From: Utricularia gibba
Lineage: Eukaryota > Streptophyta > Magnoliopsida > Lamiales > Lentibulariaceae
Reading direction: 5' to 3'
Assembly: GCA_002189035.1 (NCBI GenBank)
Contig: CM007989.1
Span: 5,673,001 to 5,737,000, forward strand
Length of the DNA stretch: 64,000 nucleotides
Shown here: piece by piece, positions 1 through 12,581 of the stretch
How positions within the stretch are numbered: the first letter of the stretch is position 1
Layout of the letters: each line of letters opens with the position of its first letter
Position numbers and translations under genes: made by a program
Notes under the pieces: model-generated
The model's input: only the letters and a program-made list of their open reading frames with translations
What the model was told of the DNA's origin: nothing
The model's database searches: none

Positions 1-633
1 AGAATTAAATCCACTACGTTTTCATTACAAACCTTAAACATGAACTGAGAGTAAGGCAACGAGCATCCCAGATACTGAGTGCATCTAGTTAAACTCTATA
101 AACAACTTCTTGCTATTCATATCCATTTTTACTTTTAAGAAACCTATCGATTCATCTTTATTTTTAATCACATGCACATAAACTCATGACAAGTTACTAG
201 TGAAGTACTGTTAACCGAGCCCACTAGCATAGTCATCTTCGTGGAACAGCTATTCTGAAAAAAGAAAAGAAAAACAGAACAGCTCAAAGTAAAAAACCAC
301 TATCATGAGCAACTCGTACTGCAAGCGCTAAGAAGCATAACTTCCTGTTAGTGTTTTACGTTAAAAGCTAGATTCATCAGAATAAATATGACTATCCATG
401 TTCAGCGAGACAAACACAGAGGACATTCCCGATCAACCCTTATGCATTTTACATGTAAAAAAAAACAAACTAGGGAAGTCAAACTAATCATAATTGCTGG
501 TACTCCACCCAAACCCAGGTCCATCTTCAGAACAAACCCAAAAACATCCAACAGAGAATAGTAGCTGTAATTGACAATTCAAAAATCATCATCAAATAAG
601 AATTAACTACTGTTCAAAGAAAGATAGGCATAC
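1..633. other. Intron/edge sequence left of the coiled-coil gene exon
   Basis: I see no second coding exon here on the minus strand. The donor GT at 633-632 follows the exon at 634-780, so this stretch is most simply the start of intron 1 of a gene whose remaining exons lie beyond the left edge. It is AT-rich with no recognisable repeat. Confidence 0.4.
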
Positions 634-780
634 AATGCGTTCATTGAAGAGTTTGGCGCCATCAGCAACAGCTTGCCCAGCATGGTGGACGACAGAATCA
701 GCATAATTCTTGAAGGTCCGTGTAAAATTGTTGTTTCCCACCTCCACCGCCTTGTTTACAGCAGAACGAAGCCACGACAT
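634..780 (-). CDS. First coding exon of conserved plant coiled-coil protein (At5g65440-like), partial
   Basis: Forty-nine codons begin at the ATG at 780-778 and read [16 protein letters not shown], then a stretch ending GAKLFNERI. The exon stops at a donor GT at 633-632. This opening is the highly conserved N-terminus of a large plant protein of unknown function, rich in coiled coil, that I associate with Arabidopsis At5g65440. The family continues after this exon with a basic coiled-coil segment, which is not present in the 633 bases to the left, so the gene is cut by the window edge. An in-frame upstream ATG (819) exists but the family starts at MSW. Gene identity is from remembered family sequence. 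An orphan duplicated exon is possible but less likely. Confidence 0.55.
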
Positions 781-2250
781 AGTCACGACCCCGAAAAATC
801 GGTCTTCTTGCGGTTTCAAAAGAATGAGTATCCGAATTGGGTATACTTTAGAAAGGAGTGGCTTAGCTCGTCGTTACTTTAGGAATCCACTTGATTGACG
901 CATATCCTTGGAGTTCCTAAAGATGAAATGTCAACGAAAGAAAGGGAATTGCAGATGAAGGCGTTGAGTACGCCCCTGCTGGGTGCCTCCGATACCCAAT
1001 CAAAAGCTAATCGTTCCCTGGGCCTGTCTTTGGATCCAACAGAAACTGGACCAAGTCCAACTCCTGATAATTCTCTCAATTGCGACACGGGCCACTTGGA
1101 AAATACGTGTCGGATAATCAAAAATGGAAAGTAGCTGTACTTCACAAATTATTTTTATTTTATTATTTATAACTATAAAACCGTGTTAAAGTTCAAAGAA
1201 TTCTATAAGTATGTATAAAAAATTTTAATTTATTTAAAATTAAATAAATAAGATATTCTTAAGTAAATATATTTTTTAAAAAAAATTTTTATTATAAAAC
1301 AATAGCATGTACTCGATGAATATAGGATGGTAATTTAATGGACAATCATCCTCATTTATCTTCATTGTTTATAAAATTTACAAAAATGTTTTATTGTTAT
1401 CCATACTCTTGAATTTTATATAACTAATCTTCAATATTTCAAAATAATATTAAAATTGGATCTCATTATTTAAAAAATTGATCCCAAATTATTTAGTATC
1501 TACTATTTTAGCATAATTAAACCTCAATAATTTAAATATTTTAGACTAATTTATCCCCAGTTAATAATATCTAATTTATTGATTATTTGAGACTAATTAT
1601 ATTCGGTGTTCAAATAGTTATGAACAAAAAACGTTCACAATATGAAAGTTTGGGAATTTATTATGTTGATACATGAAATTGTAGGAGTTAATTATGCTCC
1701 ATACAAAAAATGTTGGGGGTTGATTTCGACAGCGGGGATGAAATGCATAATTTATATGAAAAAGTGATTATTAATTTTACCAAAATGTTAAGTATGGAGT
1801 TTCGTGATGCAATTTCCTCCTAATTTAATATCAAAAGCATTTAAAATACAATAAGCATGCACATGACATAAAATGTGATTTACTTATGAAAAACAATATA
1901 AAATATACGTGATAGGAATCTCAAAAATCCATCGAATTTGGCATATAATTTTCTATGATTTTTAAATATTATATTTTTATAAATAAGTAATTATTTTAAA
2001 ATTAAAATATTTTAACAATACTCAATGGATAAATTCAAAATTCCCGGAATGTTATTTTATTTATTAAATACTATGCACTGAACGAGATTTTTTATATTAT
2101 GTCTAAAATAAATACATTAAAGTGTGTATAAGAAATAATGAAAAATATTGTAGTTGTATCAGCCCCATAGATCGTTTGATCTCAACTTATTTTAATTGAA
2201 TTTTATAACATGAACTTATTTTTAATGAATTTTCTTTTAAGCATGAGACA
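781..2250. other. Upstream flank of the coiled-coil gene, then AT-rich intergenic DNA
   Basis: The first 350 bases have balanced composition and probably hold the promoter and 5' leader of the minus-strand exon at 634-780. From about 1,140 the sequence becomes AT-rich with no coding signal, RNA gene or clear repeat. Short ORFs here have no family resemblance. Confidence 0.4.
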
Positions 2251-4019
2251 CTTGAAAGAAAATTTCTTCTGTGAGAAAAGTTCAACACATAGCCAACGCG
2301 GGGGAAAGAAAAATAGGGTTTAGATGTCCTTGTGATTCTCGAATTAAACCTCACCCGACAAGAGCAATCAAAAGAGGGTAAACCAAATGCCTAATGAGGA
2401 GCTTCAAACAAACGAGATATAAAACCATAAGGTTGTTGCATATCACGAGTAAGCGTGAGAGTATGCTGCTCCTTCAAGCACATGCACGAGAAAAAATGCG
2501 ATAATGATCCCTTCATTTTGGCAAAGCTCAATCAGATATCTTGCTTAAAATGGTCAGAGTAGGCAGTGAAAGAGGAAAGTTGTGTCGAAGGAAGCAAGAA
2601 GAATAATGCAATAACCGGCATTTGGTAGAAGGAAGGCACCAACAAGCTACTAGCCGAATGAACACCCTAACTTCTTGTAACTCTTCTGGCCTGCATATAT
2701 TTTCCATAGTGAGATCTTCTTCTCTAGTGTGTGAGCACCCTTGGCAACTATCTCGTTGATCTGATTTACTACTTTCCAAAACGTCAGAGCTAGACCTGAT
2801 GACTAACTTGTGGCTCCGTGATATTGTCAGCATAGCATTCTGGTCTGGCATCATACACATCTAACAGTGCACACGGCATTGCCATCACAATTCCACTTGA
2901 AGTTCATGCTACCCTGTCCTTTCACCATCATTTATGAGGTTGATGTGGCAAGTAAACTGCAGCCAAGTCGCATTGCCTCTGCAACTGTGATTCCTAAACC
3001 CATTCGAGTGCCCCAAGGCAGGGTGAAATGCCTTGCCTTGGGAGTGGCCTTAACCCCTCCCTCATGGATCATCAACTTCTCACTCAACTCAACACCCTTA
3101 CCATTGCTATGGATCTGTAAGCTGACTGGCATGCCACCATGGCTTGCTACTTATGCCTTCTCGTGTTGCTACTTATGAAGCTAGTGGCACGGCATGCACC
3201 CAACACATGCATAGGAGCTGGACAAAAAACGCACATCACGTCGCCCCATTGGGCAACCATACACGCACGTCTTTACATATTATATTTCATTTTGGGCATT
3301 TGACGTGGATGCTGCTGATATCTTTGATGAGAACTTGCACAATTATTCCATTCCTTTTTGTTTTCTTTTTTGAAAAAAAGTAAAGTTTTTCTTCTATACG
3401 CATGCATACTTTGCATGTTTAGAAAACGCCTGACTGCATGAATGAAATTCCTAACCTGCCACGCAGCACTGGTGGTATGGACCTAAAATTCCAATGGATT
3501 ACTGCCACAATACCAATTCTTACACAGACGAGGTTCAGATTCATAACGTCTCCTTACTACACGTTGCACAAAAGGATTGACTAACCTTCTCGACATTCCT
3601 TCACTTCCAATGCAACCTGTGATCTACACTTCCGGGCTTGGGCCGTGATAGTCAACATTTAGTTGTGTAGCTGCTGAATTTCCAGGAATCAGCGACCGCT
3701 GCTTCTCTGATGCATAGATATACACAAGGGATTAATCATTTATTCTAGCTAGTTTCTTTTTCTTGTATCTCCTGAGTCCAGATAGTTAAAACTGGGAATT
3801 ACTCTAATGAAATGTAAATTTACAGATGATTACTGAAAAGGCAACAGATGTTGATGACAAACGCTCAAAGCTGCAAAAAGATTGAAACAATATCATTGCA
3901 TGCGTGCTATTTCCCATATTTTCCAATTTTTGAAACCAAGGATTTACTATTAAGCTACACTTTGTTTTCCCAATAATTCAAAATAATCAGCAAAACAAAA
4001 TGGTGAACAGTGCTAACTA
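2251..4019. other. Intergenic DNA downstream of the EMSY-LIKE gene
   Basis: About 3,700-4,019 is likely the 3' untranslated region of the minus-strand EMSY-LIKE gene. The part at 2,300-3,700 has higher GC than its surroundings and open frames on both strands, including a 110-codon minus-strand frame at 2,528-2,860. None resembles a family I know, and the frames do not chain through splice sites. It could be an old LTR or gene remnant. Confidence 0.3.
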
Positions 4020-6146
4020 TCAAATACCCTGCAGAGCTGTTACGTTAGCAAGTTTTTTAATCACTTCCATCAGCGACTGTTCATGCTCCTGCATAAAAAA
4101 TTCGGGTGAACACATCACGCCAATAAGATAGTGGAAATTAACAAGCTCTCAATTTAACTTCATGGTGACCTTAAGCATCTTTTTTGCTTTGCTGATCTCC
4201 GTAAGATCAGGAGGTGTCGCATCAAGTAACTTTTGCACCTACATCAAAGATGGACAAAGATCAAGCAAAAATATGCATAACTTAAAACAACTCCATGTAT
4301 CTCTGAATTATTAACGAAGTTGTACCTTCTGAATTAGTATGTCAGTATTTAGTATTTCAATTTCCTCAAAAGCATCAGACCTAGCAGCATCATGTAGAGA
4401 ATGGATTTCATTTGTCACTTGGTTCGCAGATAGTGCTCTTCCTCTCACAGAATTAAGTCCACCTCCTTCACCTACATGGCGCACTGCAGGATCCTCACCC
4501 ACCCAACGCATATCATCAGGCCGAAACTGCACGAGGTTAATTGTAGCAATTCCATGTCTTAAAATAATGTGGGCATATTTGCATAGGTTAATAATTGCAA
4601 GAAGCTTATCTGTCTTTGGGCAAAACTAAGCTTTTCTCAGAAAATGAACTTCACACCAATGAAACTTGTAGAGCTCAACATATATACTAGTGCGGTAACA
4701 AACAAGTGAAAAATAACTGGCAGTACGAATGTAGACATGCATATAGAAGATATAAGATTTGTATGCTATCCTAATCAAAATGTCAAGCCTTCATCTCCCG
4801 ATACTCAAATCAGCACAAATTAGGTCCAAATAGCATACCATTTTTCACATCCCTCATCAGCTCGAGTTACTAACAGAATTAACCATCAATGATGAATAAA
4901 AAAAATTGAGTTGACAAATGGCAAATCAATCAGCATAGATTAGGTCATAGTAGCGTACAAATCGTTCACATCTTTTATAATCACAAGATACTATAGGCAA
5001 TCACCATGATTTAATGAACATAGAAAATCTGATTTGACAAATGACACATGGTTACCTCTTTAAAGTTAACCCATTCCAAGGTTGCGTTAGGAGTGTTGCT
5101 GTCATACACCAAAGCATGACGACCCTATGAGTATGGAAGATAAAAAGAAGATATAAGAAAGCGAGAACATGCTTGTCACATTGTGCAATAGAAAATCTCA
5201 CTGCAATAGAGAACTTGGCCACCAAAGCAACCTTTGCTCTTCATAACAGTGGTTAGTGTCAAAATGAAACAGTGTTTTTAACATCAATCTTACATCAACA
5301 AACACAGAAGGGGGAAGGAAGAAAACGTACATCTGAAGCATTGTAGTCAGTTATAAGAGCTTCATAAAAATTGTTGTCCTCATGCCATCTGATCATCACT
5401 CTCCTACCAATTAACGAGTCTTGACCACCTTCCGAAGCTTCATTCATCAGGGAACCCGAAGTCAAATGATCACTAAACCGATATTGTGTTGGTTTCCCTA
5501 GTGTGGTGGAGACCGCTTGTCCCTACATCAAATATTACAGACCTTTAGTTCAAATTAATTATAGTTTTTCTGCTTAAATACATAAATATAAGCTAAACGT
5601 ACAGAACTAGGCCTTCGACCAGCAGCTGTAGTAGGTCCCCATTTCCCAGGTAAAGTAAGCGATTGCTGGATACCAACCACCGGCTGTGGGTGTACGGGCT
5701 GAGTTTGCGTACCAAATGGCATTCCAGGTAAGGGTACCCTCTGCCTTTTGCGAGATGCTGAAACAGATGGACTCGGTAATTGGCTGCCAACATGCTGAGG
5801 ATATTGGGGGCTAGATTGTGATTTCCGCCAGACTCCCTCCACTCCCTGATTCTGCGGATGAGATCATCAGCATTAACCTCAGTGAGCAGCTCTCTGTGCT
5901 CATCATCTGAGACTCTCAGTTCCTTTCTTAGCTCTGTAATTAGACCTTCTTTCTCCTGAATATTAGCATCAAAATGAGAAAATCGTGCACCTCAGTCTTA
6001 ATTTTAAGAGAAATACATTGCAAACTCAAAATGAAAATGGAATAGAACGACAGACTTACCCAGGAAAGGGCGTCAGATTGAGCTTTAAAAGCTCGAAGGA
6101 CGGCCCCGTATGCTATCTGCTCTAGACTGTGTATTTCGGCCTCCAT
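4020..6146 (-). CDS. EML: EMSY-LIKE protein (ENT + Agenet/Tudor-like), 7 exons, probable 1-nt frameshift in exon 2
   Basis: Nuclear histone-reader family; Arabidopsis EMLs act in immunity and seed development. Exons on the minus strand: 6146-6060, 5955-5603, 5522-5331, 5124-5056, 4526-4326, 4238-4170 and 4088-4020. All junctions are GT-AG. Exon 1 opens [10 protein letters not shown] and, with exon 2 ([20 protein letters not shown]), forms the ENT domain. Exons 3-4 give the Agenet/Tudor-like domain ([35 protein letters not shown]). The last exons give the conserved C-terminal helical region ending ALQGI and stop. Exon 2 is 353 nt. The ENT part and the later serine/proline segment ([13 protein letters not shown]) lie in different frames. 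One extra base in the five-G run at 5806-5810 (plus strand) would make the exon 354 nt, phase 0 at both ends, and the protein about 346 residues. As written, the ENT frame reaches a stop eight codons into exon 3. This may be a real lesion or a homopolymer error. Confidence 0.88.
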
Positions 6147-7101
6147 ATCAACCTTTAAATTTCTTCAGAGTGCAACAGCGGGGGTGTGGGTGCTAAAGAA
6201 TCCACCTTTTGCATCGGAAGCTTACATTTTAAGTACGAAAAGGAGGAGCGGTGTCTCAGATTAGCCATTTCGGCTGTTACCTTACGCAGCAGAAGCTTTG
6301 AGTCGCTGATTCCCTTCCACCGGGCGAGAGATTCTCCAAGTTCTCGTCGACAGCAGCAATACCAGAGAGCTTCAAACCTTGAACTTTTGCACGAACTGAA
6401 ACCCTTACCGGCATTTGGGCGTTTGACTCTTAAAAAAATGAAAATTGATTGTCTTAATTTTTCTTTCCGTTGCTGGCTAATTACCGTACAAAAAATAATA
6501 CTTTTATAATATATATTCTATAGTTAAAAATCATTTTTTAAGTTATAATGTTTCATCATTTTCATTTTACAGTCAAATACTTTAACTTGTACAAAATTAA
6601 GTCAAAAAGTTTACAAATAAACTCAATTTATGACATTTCGACCAAAAAAATTTTAAAATTTTGTATAATTTGATATATATATTTTTAAATAGAACTAATC
6701 AATATATATTTTTAAAAATATTTTAAATTTTTAAAAATTATTTTTCTCAATTTTTAATATTTCTTCTATGATACTTTCATTATCCAATTTTTTTTGAGAT
6801 TGAAACATCTTAATAATAATAGTGAACATAGATAATGTTTTTTTATTCTTTCTCTAAAGTATTACGTCATCCTCATATGTTTCTTCTTCAATTACATCAA
6901 CTGTATTACACATACTAACAAGACTTTCATTTTGATACTTGAATTTGCATAAATGTTTTTTATTAAAATTGAAATACGAAGAGATAAAAGAAGTTTTGTG
7001 TGTAGAATTATTATTTCTATAATACCATTTTGTAGTAAATTATAAGAAATGAAACTAGAAAAAATTGTAATAATTTTTCATAATTTTTTAATATTTTTTT
7101 C

Positions 7102-7179
7102 ATATTTTTTAAAAAATTTACAATATTTTTTAAAAAATTTACAATATTTTTTAAAAAATTTACAATATTTTTTAAAAAT
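7102..7179. repeat. 21-bp tandem repeat, about 3.7 copies
   Basis: The unit ATATTTTTTAAAAAATTTAC plus A begins at 7102, 7123, 7144 and 7165. Copies are nearly identical and each contains the self-complementary core TTTTTTAAAAAA, so the array could extrude cruciforms. Confidence 0.9.
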
Positions 7180-7570
7180 GTATATTAAATTTTAATTCTC
7201 TTTAAAAATATTTATCTCAAATTTTAAAATAGTTTTTAACCGATATGCCATAAATTGAATTTATTGATAAACTTATTGACTGTATTTTGCATAAATTAAA
7301 GTGTTTGACTGTAAAATGAAAATAGGTAAAACATTGTGACTTAAAAAATGATTTTTCCCTATTCTTTAATTAAAAAAAGAGTGCAAACGTGTCATAAGTT
7401 GGAAATAGCATAACATTAGATAGTGTTTGGTGATGATAATACAAGATTCATCATATATTCAAAACCCACTATTTTACATATTTAATTCAATAATATTATA
7501 TGTTTTTTTACTATTTATCTAAATAATATAATTCATATTCAAAAATAATATTTTTATTTTTATAATTTGA

Positions 7571-7597
7571 AATATATATATATATATATATATATAG
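7571..7597. repeat. (TA)n microsatellite
   Basis: An uninterrupted alternating TA tract of about 24 bases. Confidence 0.95.
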
Positions 7598-8569
7598 ATA
7601 ATTACTTTCTCATTATTTCATAATTAAATAAAAACATCTCTCAATATTTTTAATTATGAAAATTAATCTCTAATGTAAAATCTAATTTTTTTTCTTCAAT
7701 TCAATTCTGATTATTATCAACCTTCGCCCGCCAATTACCTCCCATTCATATTCATCATGCTCTGCCATTGCCCACTCCCATCTGAGTTAATAGGTTAAAT
7801 ACTCTAGTTTCTTAAAAACGTTTTCATTTTACCTTAAGTTTCAAATTTGTTATTATTTTACTTGAATTGTTGAATATACTTGGTAATATACCTTATTCTT
7901 CATAATAATTTTTATCTTACCTCAATTAAAGGAATTAATGGGTAAATACCTAAAATTTTTTGTATTAAATTTTGTATTTATATTAACTTTATAAAAAAAT
8001 TGTAATATTAATAAAAAATAGAGTTATTTTTTTATATTTTATTTTATCTTTATGATTCTTTTATGTATTTATTTTATCTTTATGAAAAATTTATTTTTCA
8101 TACATTAATATTATTAAAAATATAGTTTATTTTCATACTTTATGGTTTCAATTGACGGTTTAATTCAGTATTTATATTTTAGTTATAATATAATATTAAA
8201 TTTTTCGAAATTTTAGAGATGAAAGTAAAGGTAAATAAATTTTATTGTTATGATTTAGATTAGTTTAAGGTTATAATATCAGATTTTAATGTTTCAATTG
8301 AAGATTATGATTTAGATTATTTAACTTTATAATTTGAAATTTAATTTAAAAATTTAAAAATTTAGAGATGAAAATAAAGATAAATTTCTAAGAGAAATGA
8401 GTACTAAAAATAAATTATTAATAAAAATGTAAACAAAGCTAAAATACAAAAAAAAGAATAACTAAGTTAAAATGGCGGATAAAAAATATTAAAAAGGTAA
8501 AAAAACAAATACATTAAAAAGTAAAAATAAAAATAAAAAATAAATATGTTATGACAATTATAATTAACA

Positions 8570-8790
8570 AAATCTCCCCCATCCATCGCCCACCTTGCCG
8601 CCTACTCTTCGGCACCCCGTCATGCGGCCGATTGTTGGGCATGCGGCAAGTCGCGAGTGACCATCACGCATCTATCTATTCATCATCGCTCATTGCTGCG
8701 GCGGTGGCATTCTCAGGCATTAGCATTATTGGACGCCCAGAAACTGGCCATGGTTGACGATCCGCATGGGGTGGCGATTCATGCGCATCG
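8570..8790. other. Isolated GC-rich island of unknown origin
   Basis: About 220 bases rich in CCGCC, GCGGC and CATCGCC motifs sit abruptly inside AT-rich DNA. A 68-codon plus-strand frame (8551-8757) covers it but resembles no protein I know. A smaller patch of similar flavour lies near 7,725-7,785. It may be a fragment of captured coding sequence or a TE terminus. Confidence 0.35.
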
Positions 8791-10691
8791 AAACCATTCA
8801 GAATAAAATACACATGATTTTAAATCTAACTAGTATTAAAATAATTGGATAAAGAATCTTTTCAAGTCCAATACTTCAAAATTTGAAAAGTAAATACCTA
8901 CTACATCAAAATTTAGGAATTAAATATATCCAATATATCGAAATTTGGAGATTAATTATGGCAATAGAGACTAAATATATCATTTTCATTAAATAGTGAA
9001 AATTAAATGTGTCATTTTAATAAATAGTAAGTATCTTCGTGCAGAGCGCCCAATGCAAAAGAATTTCTGCTCTGAGATGACTAGATTTAAAGGAGTGTAT
9101 ATTTGATAAGTGGGTATAATTGTAGCAAGTATTGATCATGGACTAGTGTCTATTAAGTTTGTATTGTGTAGAAAGGTTGTTATGATCACACTGAATCAGA
9201 CTAGTGTTCTGGTAAAGATTGGAAAACCTCCTATGAATACGTGAATAAAACATCAAAGGTGTTATGGAAAAAAAAAATGCTGAACATTGAATGACATTCC
9301 ACTTGCACTACCCTTGTTTTCAAGGCTGCCAACCTAAGCTTCATCCCACAAGTAGAAGTGAAGACCTGTGGAGGGACAGTAGTATACCTGGTCCATAGCT
9401 TGTCAGGTCCAAAGTGTACCTTGTCAGGCTCTAAATTTGTGTTAGAGCACTGACATCATTTTTTATTTGTCAGACAACACTGTTTTAGAAAGTGTTTGGT
9501 GCAGGGCACCTGTTTCATTTCTTAAAATTATATTAATACTGAAATTTAGTTTTAATAATTTATTATAAGTATTATAAATAATTCAAATTTTATAAAACTA
9601 AAAATACAAAAAATAGGTATTATTTGTGAGCATTTTTAATTAATTTTATTATAAATTTGTTGTCTAAGTTTTCAAAAATTGGAAAAATTATTAATAGAGA
9701 AATTGTTTTGAAGATTTAATTTCAAAAGAAATTACAATATATCAAATTTGTACATTTTAATAAAATAATATTACAATAAAAAATAAAATAAAAATTTCAT
9801 ATTCAAATAACCAAATACCTATCTAAAAGTATTCATTTTTATCTATAAGTTCAATTCAAATTGCATTATAGGAATTAGAAAAAAAAAAAATTCTTTTGAA
9901 TCATTGTTATTATTCAATATTAATTCAATTAATAAAAAAATGATGAAAAATATTGTTTAACAAAAGTTTGATTTGTTTTAATTTAACATGAGTACATCGG
10001 AATTTTAAAATTAAATTAATTTAATTTTTTAATTTAAAATTCTTATTTAATCATTTTAAATTAAAAAACAATAAAATAAATCTAAAGGTGTCAATAAGCG
10101 ATAAAGAATAATGCTCATTCAATTAAATATAATGGTTTACTTAAATAAACATTAAAGAATAATAATTATTCAATAATAAAAGGTAAAGAATAACATCTAT
10201 TAAATAATAAATATTAAAGAATAATACTTACTTAATAATAAAGGATAAAAAATAACCCTTATTCAAAAATAAAGGGTAAATAATAATACTCATTTTAATC
10301 TACCAATTATTCAAACAATCAAATTAAATATATTTTATTTATTTTATTCTTAAATGATTACATTGCTTAATTCATGTGACTTATATATATAAATCATGAT
10401 TAATGTTATACAAAATTTATTTACATTCAACACTTGATAGATAACAAAAAATACATATCTTCTTTTCAAGTTGTTTTATATTTTTCTATAAAAGTTTTTA
10501 ATAAAAAAACAAACTATTCATAGTTTTTTTTGTGGCTTTTATGTTGTCATGTCCTAAGTTCCCTTTAAGGGCTTACTTACGGCTTTTATGTGCAAATTCT
10601 TGTTGAACACATGAAAATAAAAGGTCATGCAACGAAATGGTTCTGTAGCCTACCCACTGAATCCTTTTTTTTTTTTTGGAACAACCCGGCT
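8791..10691. other. AT-rich intergenic DNA with unassigned TE-like patches
   Basis: Around 9,050-9,500 the composition is more balanced and looks transposon-derived, but I recognise no domain or terminus. About 10,080-10,290 contains a loosely repeated phrase around AAAGAATAATA(C/A)TYATTC in several imperfect copies. There is no coding evidence. Confidence 0.35.
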
Positions 10692-10850
10692 ATGCATGGA
10701 CCTGGAATGACTATACATAGATCACCCCTATTTGTTTGATCCGTTCTAGTGACATCATTCCCACTTTTATTAACACTTTCGGTACTAGCAGGGGCAATTA
10801 CCATGTTATTAACTGATCGAAACTTTAATATAACCTTTTTTGATCCTACT
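10692..10850 (+). pseudogene. cox1: Mitochondrial cox1 fragment inserted in the nucleus (NUMT)
   Basis: A plus-strand frame starting at 10,692 reads GPGMTIHRSPLFV, a stop, SVLVTSF and then [17 protein letters not shown] and TFFDP. This is the plant mitochondrial cytochrome c oxidase subunit I segment around transmembrane helix VI. The DNA also resembles plant mitochondrial cox1 as I remember it. The stop replaces a conserved Trp (TGG to TGA) and an expected Met is ATA; both are G-to-A transitions, as expected for decay of methylated nuclear DNA. Similarity fades after about 10,850. The fragment is about 160 bp and cannot function. Confidence 0.85.
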
Positions 10851-12227
10851 GAAGGGGTTAATGGCTCAATTTATTATGAAATATTTGATATTTATTCCAA
10901 ATAATACATTGATATTGCTTCAATGTTTCATTTATTTAAAACATTACAATTTATACAACAATATGAAAATACATATGATAAATGTTTCATTTTCTGAAGT
11001 TACGAAATCCACCAAAAAGTCTATCCAATATGGAAACAGCTTCTTTTGAAGTAGATTTATTGCTAGACCTTGTTCTAGTTGAAGGTTGAGAGAACTCTTG
11101 TGAATGCGAAATAGAATGTCTCGTGGGAATTCGTCCTCCATAGTTATTAGGCTCTCCTCCAAAGTAATTTGAATTTTCTCCATAAAAATTTGATTGTATA
11201 TAAGTACTTAGATTTCTTTCTTCAAGATTTGATGACATCAATATCATATCATGACGCTGAGGTGATGAACGCTCTTCTAAACCATGATGAACATACTCTT
11301 GTTCAGCATAAGTATCTATAGTTGTTTTACGTCGTTTTTATACTCCAACAGAATGACGTCCTTTACGATCTTGAAAATCAACAGCACCCTGATAACGTGA
11401 TGTCTTCTTACGACCAATTCTTGTACTTTCATATTCAAGATAAACATGAAGTCTAAAACCAACAGATGGCCAATATGATTTATCTCGACAAGGGTGAACC
11501 TCAGAAGAGCTAGAATGGAAATTAAGAAGAGCTAGAATGGAGCCTGATAAGACATACACTAAACAGTAAAACAAAGAATAGCATTTCATCTAGAAGATCC
11601 TCCTAGAGGAAAACAATAAGTTTTCTCAAAATGTAGATAATTATCTACCATTTTGTCAACTTCTAGTGCAAGTATATAATAGAAATGTTAATTGGTTAAA
11701 TAATACTATGCCAAAAACTAATTAAATAAATATCATATGTTTGAAAAGTATTTATCAACTAATATTTTTATGAATTTTTTAATTAATTTTATTATACCTT
11801 ATATATAGCTTAATTTACTTTATTTTAAAACTAATAAATATAAATGTATAGTGTATTTTCATATATTTTTTTAAAATAAATAAATATGAATAAAATTCAT
11901 CGTATTATATTTTTGTATTTTATATAAAAATATATATTAGACTAATTAAAATACTCTATATCAATTATTTTTATTTAATGTTAAAGAATTTTTTTATATA
12001 AAATTAATAACAATTTTAAAATTATTTTTTTTAATTTTAACTGATTTAATGAATTGATATCTAATGATATTTAATTTTTATAATAATCCCACAAAATGAA
12101 TGAATAATTTTCTTCATTTTTGCATAATGATTGAATTATTTCAAACGTCTAAAATATCATGAAATTTCGAAAAAAATCAACATGAGTCGAGTGAGTATGC
12201 ATATTTTTTAATTGAATATTTCAATAG
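10851..12227. other. Intergenic DNA containing an unidentified ORF remnant
   Basis: Apart from the minus-strand ORF remnant at 10,987-11,589 this stretch is AT-rich and featureless. Confidence 0.35.
10987..11589 (-). pseudogene. Unidentified protein-coding remnant (two linked frames)
   Basis: Two minus-strand frames, 11,589-11,338 and 11,247-10,987, are joined by further open sequence interrupted by one TAA. Codon usage looks protein-like: a segment around RLHVYLEYESTRIGRKK, then a Ser/Asn/Gly-rich part (NYFGGEPNNYGG, RIPTRHSISH) and an ending RLFGGFRNFRK. I do not recognise the family. The Gly/Ser-rich tail after a basic region could fit the C-terminus of a transposon ORF, but that is a guess. 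Confidence 0.3.
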
Positions 12228-12560
12228 ATGTATTACTTGGATTGAATGTATATTTTTATTTTAAATTTTTATTATCAATTAATTCTTATGTGTTATTTGG
12301 ATCAAGTGCATATTTTTATATTTTAAATTTGTATTCTCAATTGATCCTTAGATACTATTTGAATCAAATGAATATTTTTGAAATTTTAAATTTCTATTAT
12401 TAATCGATACTTACTTGTTATTTAGATTGATTTCATATTTTTTTTATTTTAAATTTGTATTAGTGTTTGATTTTTAAATATTATTTAGATTGAATGCATA
12501 TTTTTTTTTATAAATTTGTATTAACGTCTGATTTTTATATATTATTTGAATCGAATGTGT
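12228..12560. repeat. Imperfect tandem repeat, about 62-bp unit, 5+ copies
   Basis: Consecutive units each run roughly TTATTTGGATTGAATGCATA, then a T-rich tract, AAATTTGTATT and a TTGATTCTTA-like end. Starts fall near 12,228, 12,291, 12,353, 12,416, 12,479 and 12,540. Copies differ by several substitutions and small indels, so the array is old. A 63-codon frame at 12,212-12,403 is a by-product of the repeat, not a gene. Confidence 0.8.
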
Positions 12561-12581
12561 TTCTCTAAACCACACGGACTT

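Larger units (their letters stand above)
6147..8569. other. EMSY-LIKE promoter region then AT-rich intergenic DNA
   Basis: The first 250 bases, of balanced composition, probably contain the leader and promoter of the minus-strand EMSY-LIKE gene. From about 6,430 onward the DNA is strongly AT-rich, with a 21-bp tandem repeat and a TA microsatellite listed separately. No gene was seen. Confidence 0.45.

Noticed and set aside
6186-6509. 107-codon plus-strand ORF upstream of the EMSY-LIKE gene
   Set aside because: It overlaps the likely promoter and leader of the minus-strand gene, has no family resemblance and no splice partners.
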